Of a DNA stretch of 64,000 nucleotides, positions 1-12,400 are shown in pieces. Origin of the DNA: Rostratula benghalensis. Its lineage: Eukaryota; Chordata; Aves; Charadriiformes; Rostratulidae. The DNA lies in NCBI GenBank assembly GCA_013399305.1, contig VXAI01000083.1:1698778-1762777 (forward strand), written 5' to 3'. The notes below the pieces were generated by a model that saw nothing but the letters and a program-made list of their open reading frames with translations, searched no databases and was not told where the DNA came from. Within the stretch, counting starts at the first letter, position 1. Each line of letters starts with the position of its first letter. The translations under genes and the position numbers were made by a program.

Positions 1-82
1 TTACATTAGCCATCCTCTGAGCAGGTGGTTGGGCTAGATAACCTCCAGAGGTCCCTCCACCTCAATTACTCTGTGATTCAGC
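1..82 (+). repeat. CR1 LINE 3' end fragment
   Basis: The text ggttgggctagataacctcc, followed by agaggtccctccacctcaat and ctctgtgattc, is the typical 3' terminus of avian CR1 elements in sense orientation. The fragment is cut by the window edge and diverged. Confidence 0.85.
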
Positions 83-1017
83 AACTGCCATTGGAAATGT
101 GGATGTTATTTTCAGTTTGAACTTTGCAGATTTCAGCTTTCAGCCCCTCAATCTTATTTTGCTTGCATTTGCTAAAGAACATTTTGCTATCAAACATCTG
201 TTCACTGTTTTCTAAATATAGATTATGATCAAGTCTTTACCTTAATTAAACCAAGTAAAATAAGTTACTTCAGTGTATTTACCAGTGTATATTTGTCTAA
301 TTTCAGAGCAATCTTGTTCTTCTTAATGTGTGAATTCCATTAGTGTTTGATTTTGTGTATACAAGCACAATACTTCTAAATATCATTTTGTCATATTCAG
401 CATTCAACAACCGCAGTAGATCTTTACTGAGTGTTACACTGGGAAGTGGCATCCAACTAGCAAATACCACAGGGTCTGAAGTTCTCTCTTGAGCTGCTCC
501 TTTATAGAGTCTCTGTTTCTTTTCAGTACATGACTTAACTCATGCTGTTTTATTGTAGTAAGTTAATGAACAAACTATTTAACATGTTTTAGTATTTTTA
601 TGCGTTAGTTAACTGTCTTCAAGAATTGTCATAAAGCAGTCGTTGTGGTATCTGCAAATTTCAGTAGTACTTGCATTTCCCTCTTTCAGAATTATAGACT
701 AAAATTGTGACTGTATTGAGGGTGAGCACAAGTCCTACTGACCTTTTCTTCTCTTTGTGAATGTTCAAAAGAATGCTGGTTTACTTTGTCAGTTTTGAAG
801 GTATGCTGTACCTTTGAAAGGTAGGACGTTCTGGACAGTGTACAAGCTGGCTTGTACGTAATACTGCTGTTTTGACTTTTTGTAACTCCTGTATTTTACC
901 ATTTTGCAGAGGGGAAGTAGAATGCAGCTTCTTTTAAGAGATTTTTAAACTCTAAGAAAAAACATTATCATGTCATCTTGCTTATGGAGGATCTAGATGA
1001 ATATTGGTGTAACTATT

Positions 1018-1440
1018 TGTTATGGTTTGAGAAAACCCATAACAATGTATTGTTTTTCAGACAATTACTCTATCACCCAATGACCCTTCCCCATCCAGGA
1101 AAGGGAAACCAGGGAACGCAAAGAAACAGGAGGGTTGAAATGTAAATAGATTTAATATAATATGACTAAATAATTAACAATAATACTAAAGAACCAGCAT
1201 TAATCCTGATACTGATATAAGATATACAAGAATTATGCTCAGCCAGTTGTACCAGCAGGAAGCTGTGCGCTCCCAGCAGCGAACAGCAAATGTTGGACAC
1301 TGGGAGTGCAATGGCTTCAGTGGAAAGAAAGGCTTCAAGGGTCCAGCACTGAGGCAAGGTGTTGTCTGGATCCCTGCCATCAGTGGAGAGACAGCTACAC
1401 AGCAAACCTTTCTAATTTATATTAAATGTGATGTTCATGA
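1018..1440 (-). mobile_element. Antisense LTR remnant (avian ERV-type)
   Basis: Read on the minus strand, this stretch looks like an avian LTR. It has a block starting near 1400 (ctgatggcagggatccagac), an AT-rich part with a tattaaat-like signal around 1150-1165, and a terminal ...aaaccataaca at about 1018-1030, so the + strand edge begins with TG. I recognise this block from avian solo LTRs by memory of the repeat type, not by a search. The small ORFs on both strands here are non-coding. The 5' boundary is approximate. It is inactive and lies antisense to the host gene. Confidence 0.5.
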
Positions 1441-2454
1441 TATGAAATAATCCTATTGGCTAGGTTGGCTCAAATGCCCAGGCATTGCTCTTCCTTGTCC
1501 CTGCACCTGGCAAGGCTCAAAACCACTGAGACCTTGAATCCCACAGAGCCTGAATGGCCATAAAGTAAATATTTTTATGAATTCAGACACTAGGGTATTC
1601 TAAAAGTGCAATTTTCTGCAGCATTAGAAGAAAAATTAGTCCTTTGTCTCTCAACCCAGGATACTATTATTTTTTTTCTAAGAAAAATAGTTCAAAATTA
1701 TATAAATGTTAGTCCTGGAAGATTTTTTTTTAATGATATCCCTAGTGCATTGGTATATATCAGAGAAAAATAAATCAGAAGACTATTGTGCCCTACATAT
1801 TATAATACTGTAGTGTAATATTGCAAGTGCTTTTAACCTCTCAGTTAAACTAGTCTGATGTGTTTAAAAGAAAAATGTCAATATGCATCTATTTTGGAAG
1901 GAATCTCAAAGCCATTAACATTTTTTATGTTAATGTAATCCTGAATGTGCAACAGATGTACAGTTAACATTAATTCTGCTCTACAAAACAGTAAAATTTC
2001 AGTTTTACTATACATAAGTCCTCTATTTTTTGACCTGAGGTAATTAAGTTTGTTCAGAATGAAGCTCATATTGTATTTCTAGCACAGAAATTAAAGGAAT
2101 AATTTTAAAAGGACAATGAGCTCTGAAGTCAAGCTGTAAGCCCTGCTGTGATCCTTTTGTTCTCTTGGTACTTGGAGGGTTAAAGGGAGTCGGTGGATGT
2201 GCTGTTTGAAGTGTGTAAAACTTGTAGGAAAAACTGCCTTGGGCATTGCCAACCAAACTGACTAATTGAATTCATTTTTTTGTGCTCTAGAAAATAACAG
2301 TATGAATACAGAAGAAACATCAAAGGGATACTTGACCATGAAATGCTAATATAAATTCTTCTCTGTGTTCCTTGGCACTCATAATCTTCTGATTTTAACT
2401 TTCTTATTCTCTAACAATATTCTTTAAACTGGTTTCACTTAGAAAATAAATTCT

Positions 2455-3110
2455 CTACAAAAACGCCAGTCCTCCCAAATAAAGGTGACCCTTGGGGCTG
2501 AGGGAGTGCGGGTTACCTGTACCAGAGCCATGAGGCCGAGCAGGCCTGGAGGTCCTCAGACAGCACCCGAGGGAGAAGGTTCTGGCGCTGGGCACAGCCT
2601 CAGTCAGGGGTTCACAGCTGGGCTGAGGGACAAGAGGAGCGGAGATCTGCCGGCGACCTGACATTTGGAAAAGTATTTAGCAATTTCCTAGTGTAATTTC
2701 TTCAGTTATTAACCATTAGTTCACTTCAATGTAAGTAATTGGTGCCAGTATGTTGTTAAAAGCAAGATTCCTAAGGCTTGCGGGGAGGTCCTGCTCTACC
2801 CTCAGCATGTTTTGTTGCATCTCTTTGTTCCCGTCCTCACAGATCTCTGGGGGTCCCACCAGCCAGGGGACCAGGTGCCAGCCTCCCTGGGCACAGGGAG
2901 ATCCCATGGTACCTCAGAAATATTTTCTTCCCAGACTTTGTTATAGAACAGAACCCTTTTGGTGACAGGCAAGTGTCACAGGCCGGTGCTCACCCCACAG
3001 GCCACCTGCCTCCAGTGATCATGGAAAGTTCTGGGGCTGGAAGGAAAGGGAACCTGGCTATGGGGTCTGTGGCCAGCCTCAGAGATGACCAAGGGTTTGG
3101 GGGGACTCTA
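2455..3110. other. GC-rich stretch of unknown origin in an AT-rich intron
   Basis: Two adjoining blocks (about 2490-2660 and 2775-3110) are clearly richer in G and C than their surroundings and contain several CpGs, for example around 2507, 2536 and 2640-2656. Open frames of 69 to 112 codons occur on both strands, but none resembles a known protein or has exon-like splice borders. It could be a degraded repeat, an old retrocopy, or a regulatory region. I do not recognise it. Confidence 0.35.
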
Positions 3111-4393
3111 TTCTAGAATAATCTCACTCTGTCTGGCAAACTTTAATTTTCTGTATTTTACTTTTAATTTTATATTTTAGTAAAGTATACTTGAGATCCC
3201 ATGTGGTGTCTGGAGTGCTGACTGGGAGAAGGAGGGTCGGGGAGAGCTGCCTCAGTGCTTGGGCCCTCTCCTGTAGGAAATGCTTTACAGAGGATTGTAT
3301 GGAGGAAATATTCAAAACATTATAAAGCAGTAGAGGCAGCAGATACCTTTAAAGAATTTATGTACTTTCTTATATGAAGGAAAAGTAATACTCTCCCCAC
3401 TGTAATATCACTAAATGAAAATGCAAGTTAAAGGAGTATTGACTCTTAAGTTGTGTAGTGATAAGATTTATTATTCTTCTTAAAAGGATAACTGAAATGG
3501 GAAAATTACTCTTTTAGAAGTTACAAATCTTAAGCAAATGAAGAGGTTGATCGGGAATATTGCTTCTTAGGCATGCTTTAAATTAGTTAATAGCAAAGTT
3601 GTGTAATGGAAAGCTGAGATGGGGTTGTGTGGGAGGCCTGAAAGCAGTGAAACCCTCTGGTTATCCCTGGACCAGTGCTTAGCATGAGCAAGCCCGTGTC
3701 CTTTCCCATTCCTTTTTGGTGTGCTTGTGCCTCCCAAAGCCAGAGTACTTAAGTGACTTCTTCCAAGAGTTGGGACCACTGCTGTGCCTTGTGGATGGTG
3801 TAGGCAACCAGGGTCTTGAAGGAAACAATGGACTGCACCAAATGACTGTGTGGACACACCATGTTTTGATATCTTTTTTATTGTACTTGCTGACAAAGTA
3901 TTCTCTGTTTACTCTTCCTTCACATGCTTTATAGTAACACAATTTACTAGTGGTAGGTCTGACACAACTGTCTGCTCCCCACACAAATTGTAGAACAGCT
4001 AACAAACATTCTGCCTGATTTAGGGCTAGGCGATGCATCTGTTGCTCTGTGCATCATTGAATTTCTGACATCCTGGATTAATTATATTCAGATACCTTTT
4101 TCTCACTGTCTTGGGTCTGTCCTCACTGCCTTACACTTACATTGCTGCTAGTATTGAGTATGAGAGTTTCATGACTGCAAAGGGAATAATAGATCCCTGA
4201 GATTAACCACCCACAAGAGAAGTCAAGTTTCTTAAGACTAGAAGTAACGTTTTGGACGTGACAAAACTCAAGAGATCATTTGGCTTTACAAGTACATGTG
4301 TAAGAGATGTTATCAACATAAAACATTCTTTTATTTCCTAACTGGAAATTTAAAATAATGTGGATTAATTGGTTTTTGTTTATTTTTACACAG

Positions 4394-4435
4394 GATTGTA
4401 CAGTGTATGAAACAGAAAACAAAATTCTTCATGTG
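4394..4435 (+). CDS. CNKSR2: CNK gene exon: end of CRIC region (DCTVYETENKILHV)
   Basis: This 42-base exon encodes 14 residues, DCTVYETENKILHV, identical to human CNKSR2 as I recall it at the distal end of the CRIC domain. The acceptor is tttttacacag (AG at 4392-4393). The donor is GTG|gtaagt, a perfect match to the vertebrate 5' splice consensus. It starts and ends in phase 0, and the next codon (TGT, Cys) opens the exon at 9312. CRIC is the domain conserved in CNK proteins, next to SAM and PDZ, and is implicated in Raf-related signalling complexes. It is too short to be seen as an ORF and was found by protein similarity plus splice signals. Confidence 0.88.
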
Positions 4436-5370
4436 GTAAGTAATCTAAGTATTTTGCTTTGGTATTCTCTAGTCCTACCCCCTCCACTTACATGATTTTT
4501 AAAGAAAAATAAAGCTACCACAAGAAAATAAAGTTCCTTACTGACACAACTTCTCATTAATTATACCAGTTGCTTGTGACCCCCTCAAACTGACTTATTG
4601 CACATTAGTTGTGCCTCCTACCATCCAGTTTGATGACTGCCCCAATACTTTAGGTCTAACACTCCAAAATATCTTTTCTTTTATCAATTAATGAAATTGA
4701 CAGACTGTGTCCAAAAAAAATCAGTAAAATATTTTTTCATGTAAGATTGTTTCCAGTTTCTCTAACGATAGGAGGCTTATGGAAGATGATGTCATTCAGT
4801 TAAGAACCATTCCTACCAAGCCTTTTTACTCTTTCCTAAATTGAAAGTCTTTCCAACTTAAGGCTTACAAGTCAGCTTTCTTCTGCTATTACTTAACTTA
4901 TTGTTTATTTTAGCAGACAAGGCCAGATACTCCCTTTCACTCTTCCTTTCCATGCAGTTCCTTGCTCTTTGTTATACCTACAGTTAATTACAGATATATA
5001 ATTATTGTTCTTAGATTGTTCACAATACTCTTACTAGGATTGCTGGCATGGAATTACAGCAATGGATCCATCAAACTGGTACACTACTACCTGGACTGGT
5101 TGTCAGATTGAGCACTTTGTGCCTTCAGTGCTCAAAAAATCTAACAACAAAGTGGAATGCAAGAATCTTATACAAAGTTATTGATTAGATATTGGCCTAA
5201 AGTTCAAATATTTCATAAAGGCCAAAGTTCAAATATATATTGTCCTGGTATCTGCACTGAAAATTTGTACTGACACTGAGATCGAGCTAAAACTGATGCT
5301 GAAAGGGAAATCTCAAGGGACTTACATACAAGTTCAGTTTTTGACAAGCTCTAACCAAGTGCCTAACGTG

Positions 5371-5398
5371 TTTTTTTTCTTTTTTTTTTTTTTTTTTT
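5371..5398. repeat. Poly-T tract
   Basis: About 28 bases, T except one C. Similar tracts lie at 31900-31924, 32698-32714 and 35965-35988. No attached SINE or LINE body was recognised. Confidence 0.9.
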
Positions 5399-5571
5399 CC
5401 TTAAAGGCTTTTAAAAATGCTCTCCTTCCAGCGGGGATTAAAATTTGTCATAAAATATTGATGTGCTGTTAAATTCAGAAAGCATGCAGTGCCTTTTAGA
5501 AAAAAGTTCATTGTTGCACTCCTGATTCAGAAAAGAACTTCTAAAAGCACCTGATATCTTCTGGGATTTGG

Positions 5572-5612
5572 AGTGTGTGTGTACATATATATACACACAC
5601 ACACACAAATAT
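5572..5612. repeat. Compound GT/TA/CA microsatellite, self-complementary
   Basis: A GT run is followed by an alternating TA core and then a CA run (gtgtgtgtgtacatatatat then acacacac). Because GT and CA arms face each other around the TA core, the tract can fold on itself and could be length-variable. Confidence 0.85.
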
Positions 5613-7209
5613 ATACACCTTTTAACCCACAACTCTAAACCTCATATGCCTTCTAGAAATAGGTCTTTAGCAGAAATGTTATTTTTGACTTTTGTACCTG
5701 TTCTGGATAAAAGCCTGAAAAGGAAGAAGAGATGAAAGTTTCCATTTTAAAGTATTCCATAGGCTCAGCAGTGAAAGTGTGATGAACATTGAATATCCTG
5801 GATCCCAAGGCAGTAGAACTTATCTTAGTCTGAGCAAAATCACCTGAAACTAACTGATCAGAGCATCCAGGCTCTGAGAATCCACCCGTTTATCACCATG
5901 ACTCTGAGAAAAATCAACATCTTTCTCACAGTATTTTAAAAAATAATAATTACTTCAAGAATACTGAGTTCAAGAATAAGCTTTGTAGATAGGCTGGGTA
6001 TTTTACGGTCATTTTATTTCTAAAAATAAAATTAAAATACTCAAGAAAAATAATTGTGATGCTCTAAAATAAAACTTTACGTTTGTAAGAGATAGAATCT
6101 CTAAATCAAACACCACATGGTGTTTTATTTTATTTCTGAAAGGTATTAAGAAAGATACACTTGGAACTAAAGACAGATTTATAAAATTATGATCCATAAT
6201 TGACTTTCTTCTTTGGTTACTGAGAGATTCACTGAGGTGTAGATCTGTTTGGAAAAGCTCTGGACTAGTCTGATGTGTGCTCAGGTGATGTGATTGCAGA
6301 TGATTCCCTCACCAGCCAAGCGACTAGACTGCATATTTTCTGCCACTGAGGTATGATGGGAAAAGAGAAATAATGGAGAAGTGATCTTCAGGATCACTTA
6401 AACCACACGTCTGAGAGCCAGGTTTCTTGGGTTTTCTGTATCTGTTTAGCAAAGTATGGTTATCAGGACCACATCAGTTCTTTAGACTAATATTGTATAC
6501 CTATGATAATAAAAAATTACAACCTTCTAGTTGTTCTTTCTCTGAGTAGTGAATATGGGTTATTACCTGATAAACATCGTACAGACCCAGCAGTGGCTCT
6601 CATCCTGAAAATACTTTGTCATGTATAAGTTAGTGTGACTTGTTAAAGACTTAGTGGTTTCCTAGAGATCCTGGGTTTGTCATGGCCCATAGACAGAAAT
6701 GGTTATTATGGTTTTAGGTATTGGATGGTATGGGAAATTGTATGTAGAGCAGCTCTGCAGCAGGCACTTCTTTGAAGAACCCATTGTTGTTTGAGATTTT
6801 CTTATGTGAGGTAGAATTGCACCATCTGGAGAGTGTCCACTGCTTCTCTGAGGCTTTCGAATTAGTACACAAGACTTTTGTCGTTTCTATTTTTTTAATG
6901 CCAAAAATACTTTAGCATATGTGAATGTATTGTCTCATAATGATAGTGCCATGTCAAAAGTTCCTTCCCGATTCCACGCTGTTATTCCTAAATTCTGCTC
7001 AGTTGCTCCCATTTATGCTACCTCAGTCTTCACATTATTTACAACTGATGTCATGTCTCTCTTGTATCTGCTGAGCTACTTTTACAGCAAGCTGGTATTT
7101 TTAATTATTCTAATATAATTTTCTTGAATATTTTCCCAGTGCTAAAATCCTACATAGATTTTAATTAACTTTCTGAATCACAGGGAAATCTTAAGGATTC
7201 TTAAGATTT

Positions 7210-7600
7210 TGTGATTTAGCCTCAGCTGCCAGCAGAGAACCAGCAGCTGGTTTCTCACCCTGCCACGGCCGTGGGGGAGAAACGGGGGGAAAAAAAAAAA
7301 AAAAAAAGGCAAAACTCATGGATTGAGAAAAAGGCAATTTAACAGAAGAGCAAAGCGAACAGGAAAACAATAACACCGATGGAGGGATGTACAAACACAA
7401 TTAATGATTACAGTAGGTACCACTACTCACCCACCAGACCAAACCAGAGCAGATCAGGGTGCCCCAGCCCACTCCAAGTGGTGACTGCCTGCCCCCTCCC
7501 CCAGTCTCTCCTGGACTGGGCATGGCTGGAATGGTGTGGAATACCTGTCTTCCTGCCAGAGCCTGGGGAGAATTAACCCTATCCCCTGGGAACGAGAACA
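7210..7600 (-). mobile_element. Antisense LTR remnant (avian ERV-type)
   Basis: On the minus strand this has the layout of a bird LTR: a GC-rich 5' half (complement of the CCCCTCCCCCAG area near 7492), a middle with tctgttaaattgcctttttc, and a tctcaatccatgagttt segment before an oligo-T/C tract (complement of 7285-7308). It ends ...aggctaaatcaca at about 7210, so the + strand copy starts TG and ends CA near 7600. Identification rests on recalled avian LTR layout. No target-site duplication was verified. Several short ORFs inside are incidental. Confidence 0.55.
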
Positions 7601-9311
7601 ATTACTAAATTTGATTGAGAACTTGTTTGCTGGATTATTTTTTTTTTGTCCCAAAGTTTATTTACTGATAAAGTATTTCATGTGACAACTGTGAAGTTAA
7701 AACATTGCATAGAAAGTATTTTCTTTGGGATTTAGTCTGCATCTGATCTGTACATGTGGTCTTAAATGTTCAGTCATCAAAGAGGGCCTCAGTTCAAACT
7801 CACAGTGATACTTTGATAGGACAATAAATCAAAAACTGGATGAAAGCGTACACTCATAGTCAGGGTCAGCCATCAGTTCGTATGTAGAATAACAGTACAA
7901 AACAGCTTTTGAGCAAGCCAGTTTCTATACCTGGTGGGAGAAGATGAAGCATAAAGTTTTGTTTAGGGGCTTGGCCCTAAACAAATATTTCTGGTAATGC
8001 TGACCTTTAGATGCAGTCATGCATACCTGTATGTGATGCTTTGCATCTTGCAGCTGATTCAAAATACAAATGCCACATCCAATACTCCAGAGCTGTATTT
8101 GGATTTCCAGATGAGTAACTTTACAGTGAATGGAAATATAAGCTATAAATTCAGTCAGTTAATTTATTCATTGTGATAATTTTATTTGTTTAACTTATAT
8201 GTATAGTATCAAATCGGGTATTAGAAATCCTCATGCTTTTGCAAATGCCTGAAATAAAATTTCCCTTAAGGGCTTTCACTAGAATTTACTTTTAAGTAGG
8301 GAAAATGGCAGTATAGTCCCCAAAGGAAAATAGATGCAGACAGCACAACTTTGACCAGAAGACCATTCTAAAATTCATCTAAATGAATGCTTTCAGATTA
8401 GGTTCAAATATTTTTATGTACAGGCTTTCTAAAGGAACGCTTTCAGCAACAGATTCAAACTTGGGAAGAAATCTTTATATATGAAGATTCTCTGGGAGTA
8501 CAGATCAGCTCCTCTCTGATCCATAGACTTACGTTGATAGGTTTCATCTGTCAGTATCACCATTACCATCTATGCAATGGGGTTTCTACTTCAAAGGTGT
8601 TCATGTGGTTTGCCATTAAGATTTGGAGATCTTTAGGTGAAAAGCAGGATAACGTAAAAGTATTGCATAGTTGTGATCTAGAATATTAATTGAAAGCTGT
8701 GTTCAAAAATGCATAAGAACCTTACTTCAAAGATGCCTAAGAATTCTGCTTTAGGAAATGTGTTCAGTTAAGGCACTTTTCTTCCAGTGTAATTTTTAAC
8801 AAAGGAAAGATTTTCTAAGTTGTATAATGCAAAATTCACCTAATTAACACTGTTGGTAGGGTTGCTCTCATTATTTGGTAGCCAAAATTTGTTATTAAGT
8901 TGTGTACAAGGCATTTATTTTTAACATATTTCACTCAACTTCCATTGTATTTATAATGATACGTTATAATGACAAAAATATGAGTTCATCAGAGTTCATT
9001 TTGGTGTTGTGTTCTTTTTGAAGAAGTGCATATAGTTGGAGTGGAGAAAACAGTTTATATATACAGATATTATCAGTGCACAGTACAACTTCTTGATTTG
9101 AAGAACTGTGCGTGCACATACATTTTCTTGACATTTATGGACATTTTCAGACATTTTCTGTTTTCTTAACCTCTTGTTCTTTGTTTCCATGTACCTACAG
9201 TTTTTACAATGCTCTGTCTGTTAATTCTCAGGTAGTTTTCAAAATAAGAAATACTTCACTAGTAGTTTCAGTTTAATATGAGGAATTATATTGACTTGCT
9301 TTTCTTTGTAG

Positions 9312-9449
<138 letters not shown>

Positions 9450-12400
9450 TAAGGTTTAACTGTTAGAATACAGAATACAAACCTCGGTTCCTTAGGGTGA
9501 TTTCTTTGTTTACATTGTCAAGAAATCAAAATGTGTTTTCGTGCAGTTCCAATATTTCTGTTTTGGTAAGCAGAATCAGATTGCTGACAGTGGTTTACTT
9601 AACACCTATGAAAATAAAGGGATTGTAATTAAAAAAAATAAAAAATTAAAACCTATTTTACCTGGGGCCTCATGTGCAACTTGTAACTACATGAGCAACT
9701 AAACAAAAGTTGTTGTCCTTTGATAGCCATATTGCAGTTTTGGGAATGTACCCAAGTAATCCCCAAATATATACAAATATACAAATAAATAATGTGCTTT
9801 GAAAATTATTACTGGAAGGTATGTTTCTTGGGCTTGCATAAGAATAGTTAAATGCCTCCCTAATGATTCAGTTGAAATAAAGCTTCCAGAAGTACTATCC
9901 CAGAAACAAAGTAAATCCCTTATATTCATAAATTGCTGCTCACAGAGCAGACTGGGTCGGTGACTTCTGAACATCCCAGCTGCTCTGTGTTACTAATGGA
10001 TCACACCTTTAAAAGTTTCTGCAGAGATGATAGTTTAATAATTATTTGGCTGCCACTTTTAAATATTAATATGCTGCTATCTTTTTTTTGGTCAAAGGCC
10101 AAAAGGATTTTTGTAACGTTTTAGAAGTTAGAGGGTGGAGATTTCTGTCTCCCCTCCTTAGTACCCTACTTTACAACCATTCTGATAGTGGTAGGCTACA
10201 GGAAGGTAGGGATTGTGCTTGGGAACCTGTGGTACTAATGAAAGTAAGAGAGTGAGGTAGCACTGCAAGCCATGGGATGTTCTTGCACATTCTCAAGAGA
10301 CAGACTACTTTTCCCATTTTGATCTCTTATACTGTCTTCAACTGCCTTCTTAGGATTTTTTTTTTCTTTTTTTTTTTTTTCTGTACAAGAGGAGTAGTCC
10401 AGGAATGTCAGGAAAAAAAGGCAGAATTGGGTAGAGAAATCGGTAGCTGTGAGGCTTATCTGCAGAAGAATCCAGAGTTGAAAAATTAAAGTACCTTTGA
10501 GTGTCACTATACACATTGTGGCATATTTCTTGTTTGTAATTCAGTGTGATTTACAGATTTATTTTAAATTTGCTAGTTGAGACGTTTTGTATTATTTCAA
10601 TGTCTGACTCTTTGTTCTAACATTGAATAGAAATAAACACCATTTGCAAATCTAGTCAAAGCTTTACGAGCATAATTATTTTGAGATGTGCATATTAATT
10701 TGACAATGATGTGTTTTAATAACAGGAGGGAATTTTCTATGTCTACTGATTTAGTCTTTGTTGATTTAGTCAGCATCGAACAGTACAACAGGGTAAAACA
10801 TTCAACTTTAGTTCCGTGGCATCACGGATGCTTAGCCCAGTATGTAATCCAGAAGACAGACACTATTTGCTTGCTTTGATGCTGCATCCCAGTGACCAAA
10901 TGTATTCTCTTTGTGGCCCAGTTTCCCCTCTTGACCTCATTTCTGAGTTGGTCCAAAGATATCCAGGAAATACCTCATCATTATAATTTACAGCTTGTGT
11001 AGTTTATATGCTGTAAAGCTGCTGGTGCTTTTGGCTTGCATTAAGACTACTGCATCCTGCATGCTAGCAGTCTGGATCTCTGCATAGCTTTCCTTTCTAT
11101 CCAGATATATAATGTATTTCTTTCTGCTGGTGTGCTTAGAGGAAAGTTCATGATATGCTGAAGAGAATGTGTACACAGATAGGACATATTTTCCTCAGAG
11201 ATAATGGAACATATCAAGGGGCTGCGTATTGCTCATGTTCCCCATTCAGTGATAGCTCTAGATCTAGGACAGGGCTGTAGGCTGGTGGAGGACAGTAAGA
11301 TTGCAGCTTGCTTCAAAAATGGCATGTCCTACAGCAAGCAGCAAATTTAATGGTGTACACTATTAGGCAGGTGTCTTTCAGGGTATGAATGGTATACTTT
11401 CTAAGCAGCTTGTCATAAAGGGTCAGAGTATGATTTAAACCTTTAAGGCATTAGTGGTGAAGTTGAGAGTTGTTGGCTGTATTGTTGTGGCCTGTCATAT
11501 GGGCTACACTTCCCTCTGGACCACCCTCTTTTCTAATAGAACTTTGAGCAGATGGGGCCTGTGCTGTAATAACACTGTCAACTGGACTCTATAACTGGGT
11601 GGAAGAACCATGCAGTAGTTCTCCCTACACAGTGTTTCTAGCCAACAAAACTGCAGTAAGTGGGCATTGCTGAGAGAGGACATGAGACAAATACTGCAAT
11701 CAAAATTGCCCATCAATTTATTTTTTTTTTAGATGAAGTGAAAGCACAGTGAATGACTGAGTTTTCTGTGCCTAATTGTGAAGGCGCTATAGCATGTTAC
11801 GTTGGAAAGTTCCTTATAATCAATTTTGCTGACACTGTGTTCTGTTTAGAAAAAAAAAATGAAAAAGGGCTATACATGAGAATAAAAGAAAAATCATGTG
11901 AAAAGGAAAAGAAAACATTAATCAGAATCAAATATAGAACAGAGTAATGAATTACAAATGGCTATCTCATGATTGTATAGCAGTTTTTTTCCACAGGATC
12001 TCTGCTCCATTCAAGAGAAAAATGAGCACTATTCACTGAATGGAGATTATTCAGAGTTCCATTTTTATCCTTATCTCAGTGTAGGGGTTGAGGTCTTATT
12101 TACCACACTTCAGCTTAGCTATGCATTCCCTTGAGTTACTAATTTCATAATGAGGGGGTTTTTTTCTATGGTCTTACTGAGTGCTTCACAGACACTAATT
12201 AATTCATCCTCACAATATACTTGTAAAAATGATATTGTAATTTTAGTTTTATAGATAGGCATCTAATGCACAGAGAAATTCATGTCAAAATCACCGAAAA
12301 TCTATTTTTTCAGGAGAAGCTTACCATAAATTTTTTCTTTTCAGTTGTTACTTTTATAGCATAAGTTTAAGACATAGTCTCTCTTGGTTTGAAGTGTAGC

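Larger units (their letters stand above)
1..4393 (+). other. Upstream intron (partial) of the CNK gene
   Basis: No exon was found here. The preceding CNKSR2 exon, which should end in codons for a Leu-Thr-Thr-rich CRIC segment just before DCTVYETE, is not recognisable and probably lies 5' of the window. The intron begins inside a CR1 3' end, carries an antisense LTR remnant at about 1018-1440, and has a GC-rich stretch at about 2455-3110. It ends in the acceptor tttttacacag at 4393. The rest is AT-rich single-copy-looking DNA. Confidence 0.6.
4436..9311 (+). other. Intron, 4.9 kb
   Basis: No coding exon seen. It holds a poly-T tract at 5371-5398, a compound GT/TA/CA microsatellite at about 5572-5612, a short tandem duplication at 5194-5242, and an antisense LTR remnant at about 7210-7600. 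It closes with acceptor ctttgtag at 9311. Confidence 0.7.

Noticed and set aside
1166..1450. Overlapping ORFs on both strands, 64-79 codons
   Set aside because: All lie within the antisense LTR remnant and are incidental.
2778..3116. 112-codon ORF on the plus strand in the GC-rich stretch
   Set aside because: Length is explained by low stop frequency in GC-rich DNA; no homology or splice borders seen.
3679..4038. 119-codon ORF on the minus strand
   Set aside because: Overlaps other open frames on both strands and shows no recognisable domain; most likely chance.
1..4393. Possible earlier CRIC or SAM exons
   Set aside because: No frame encodes the expected CNKSR2 segment before DCTVYETE; the exon is assumed to be outside the window.
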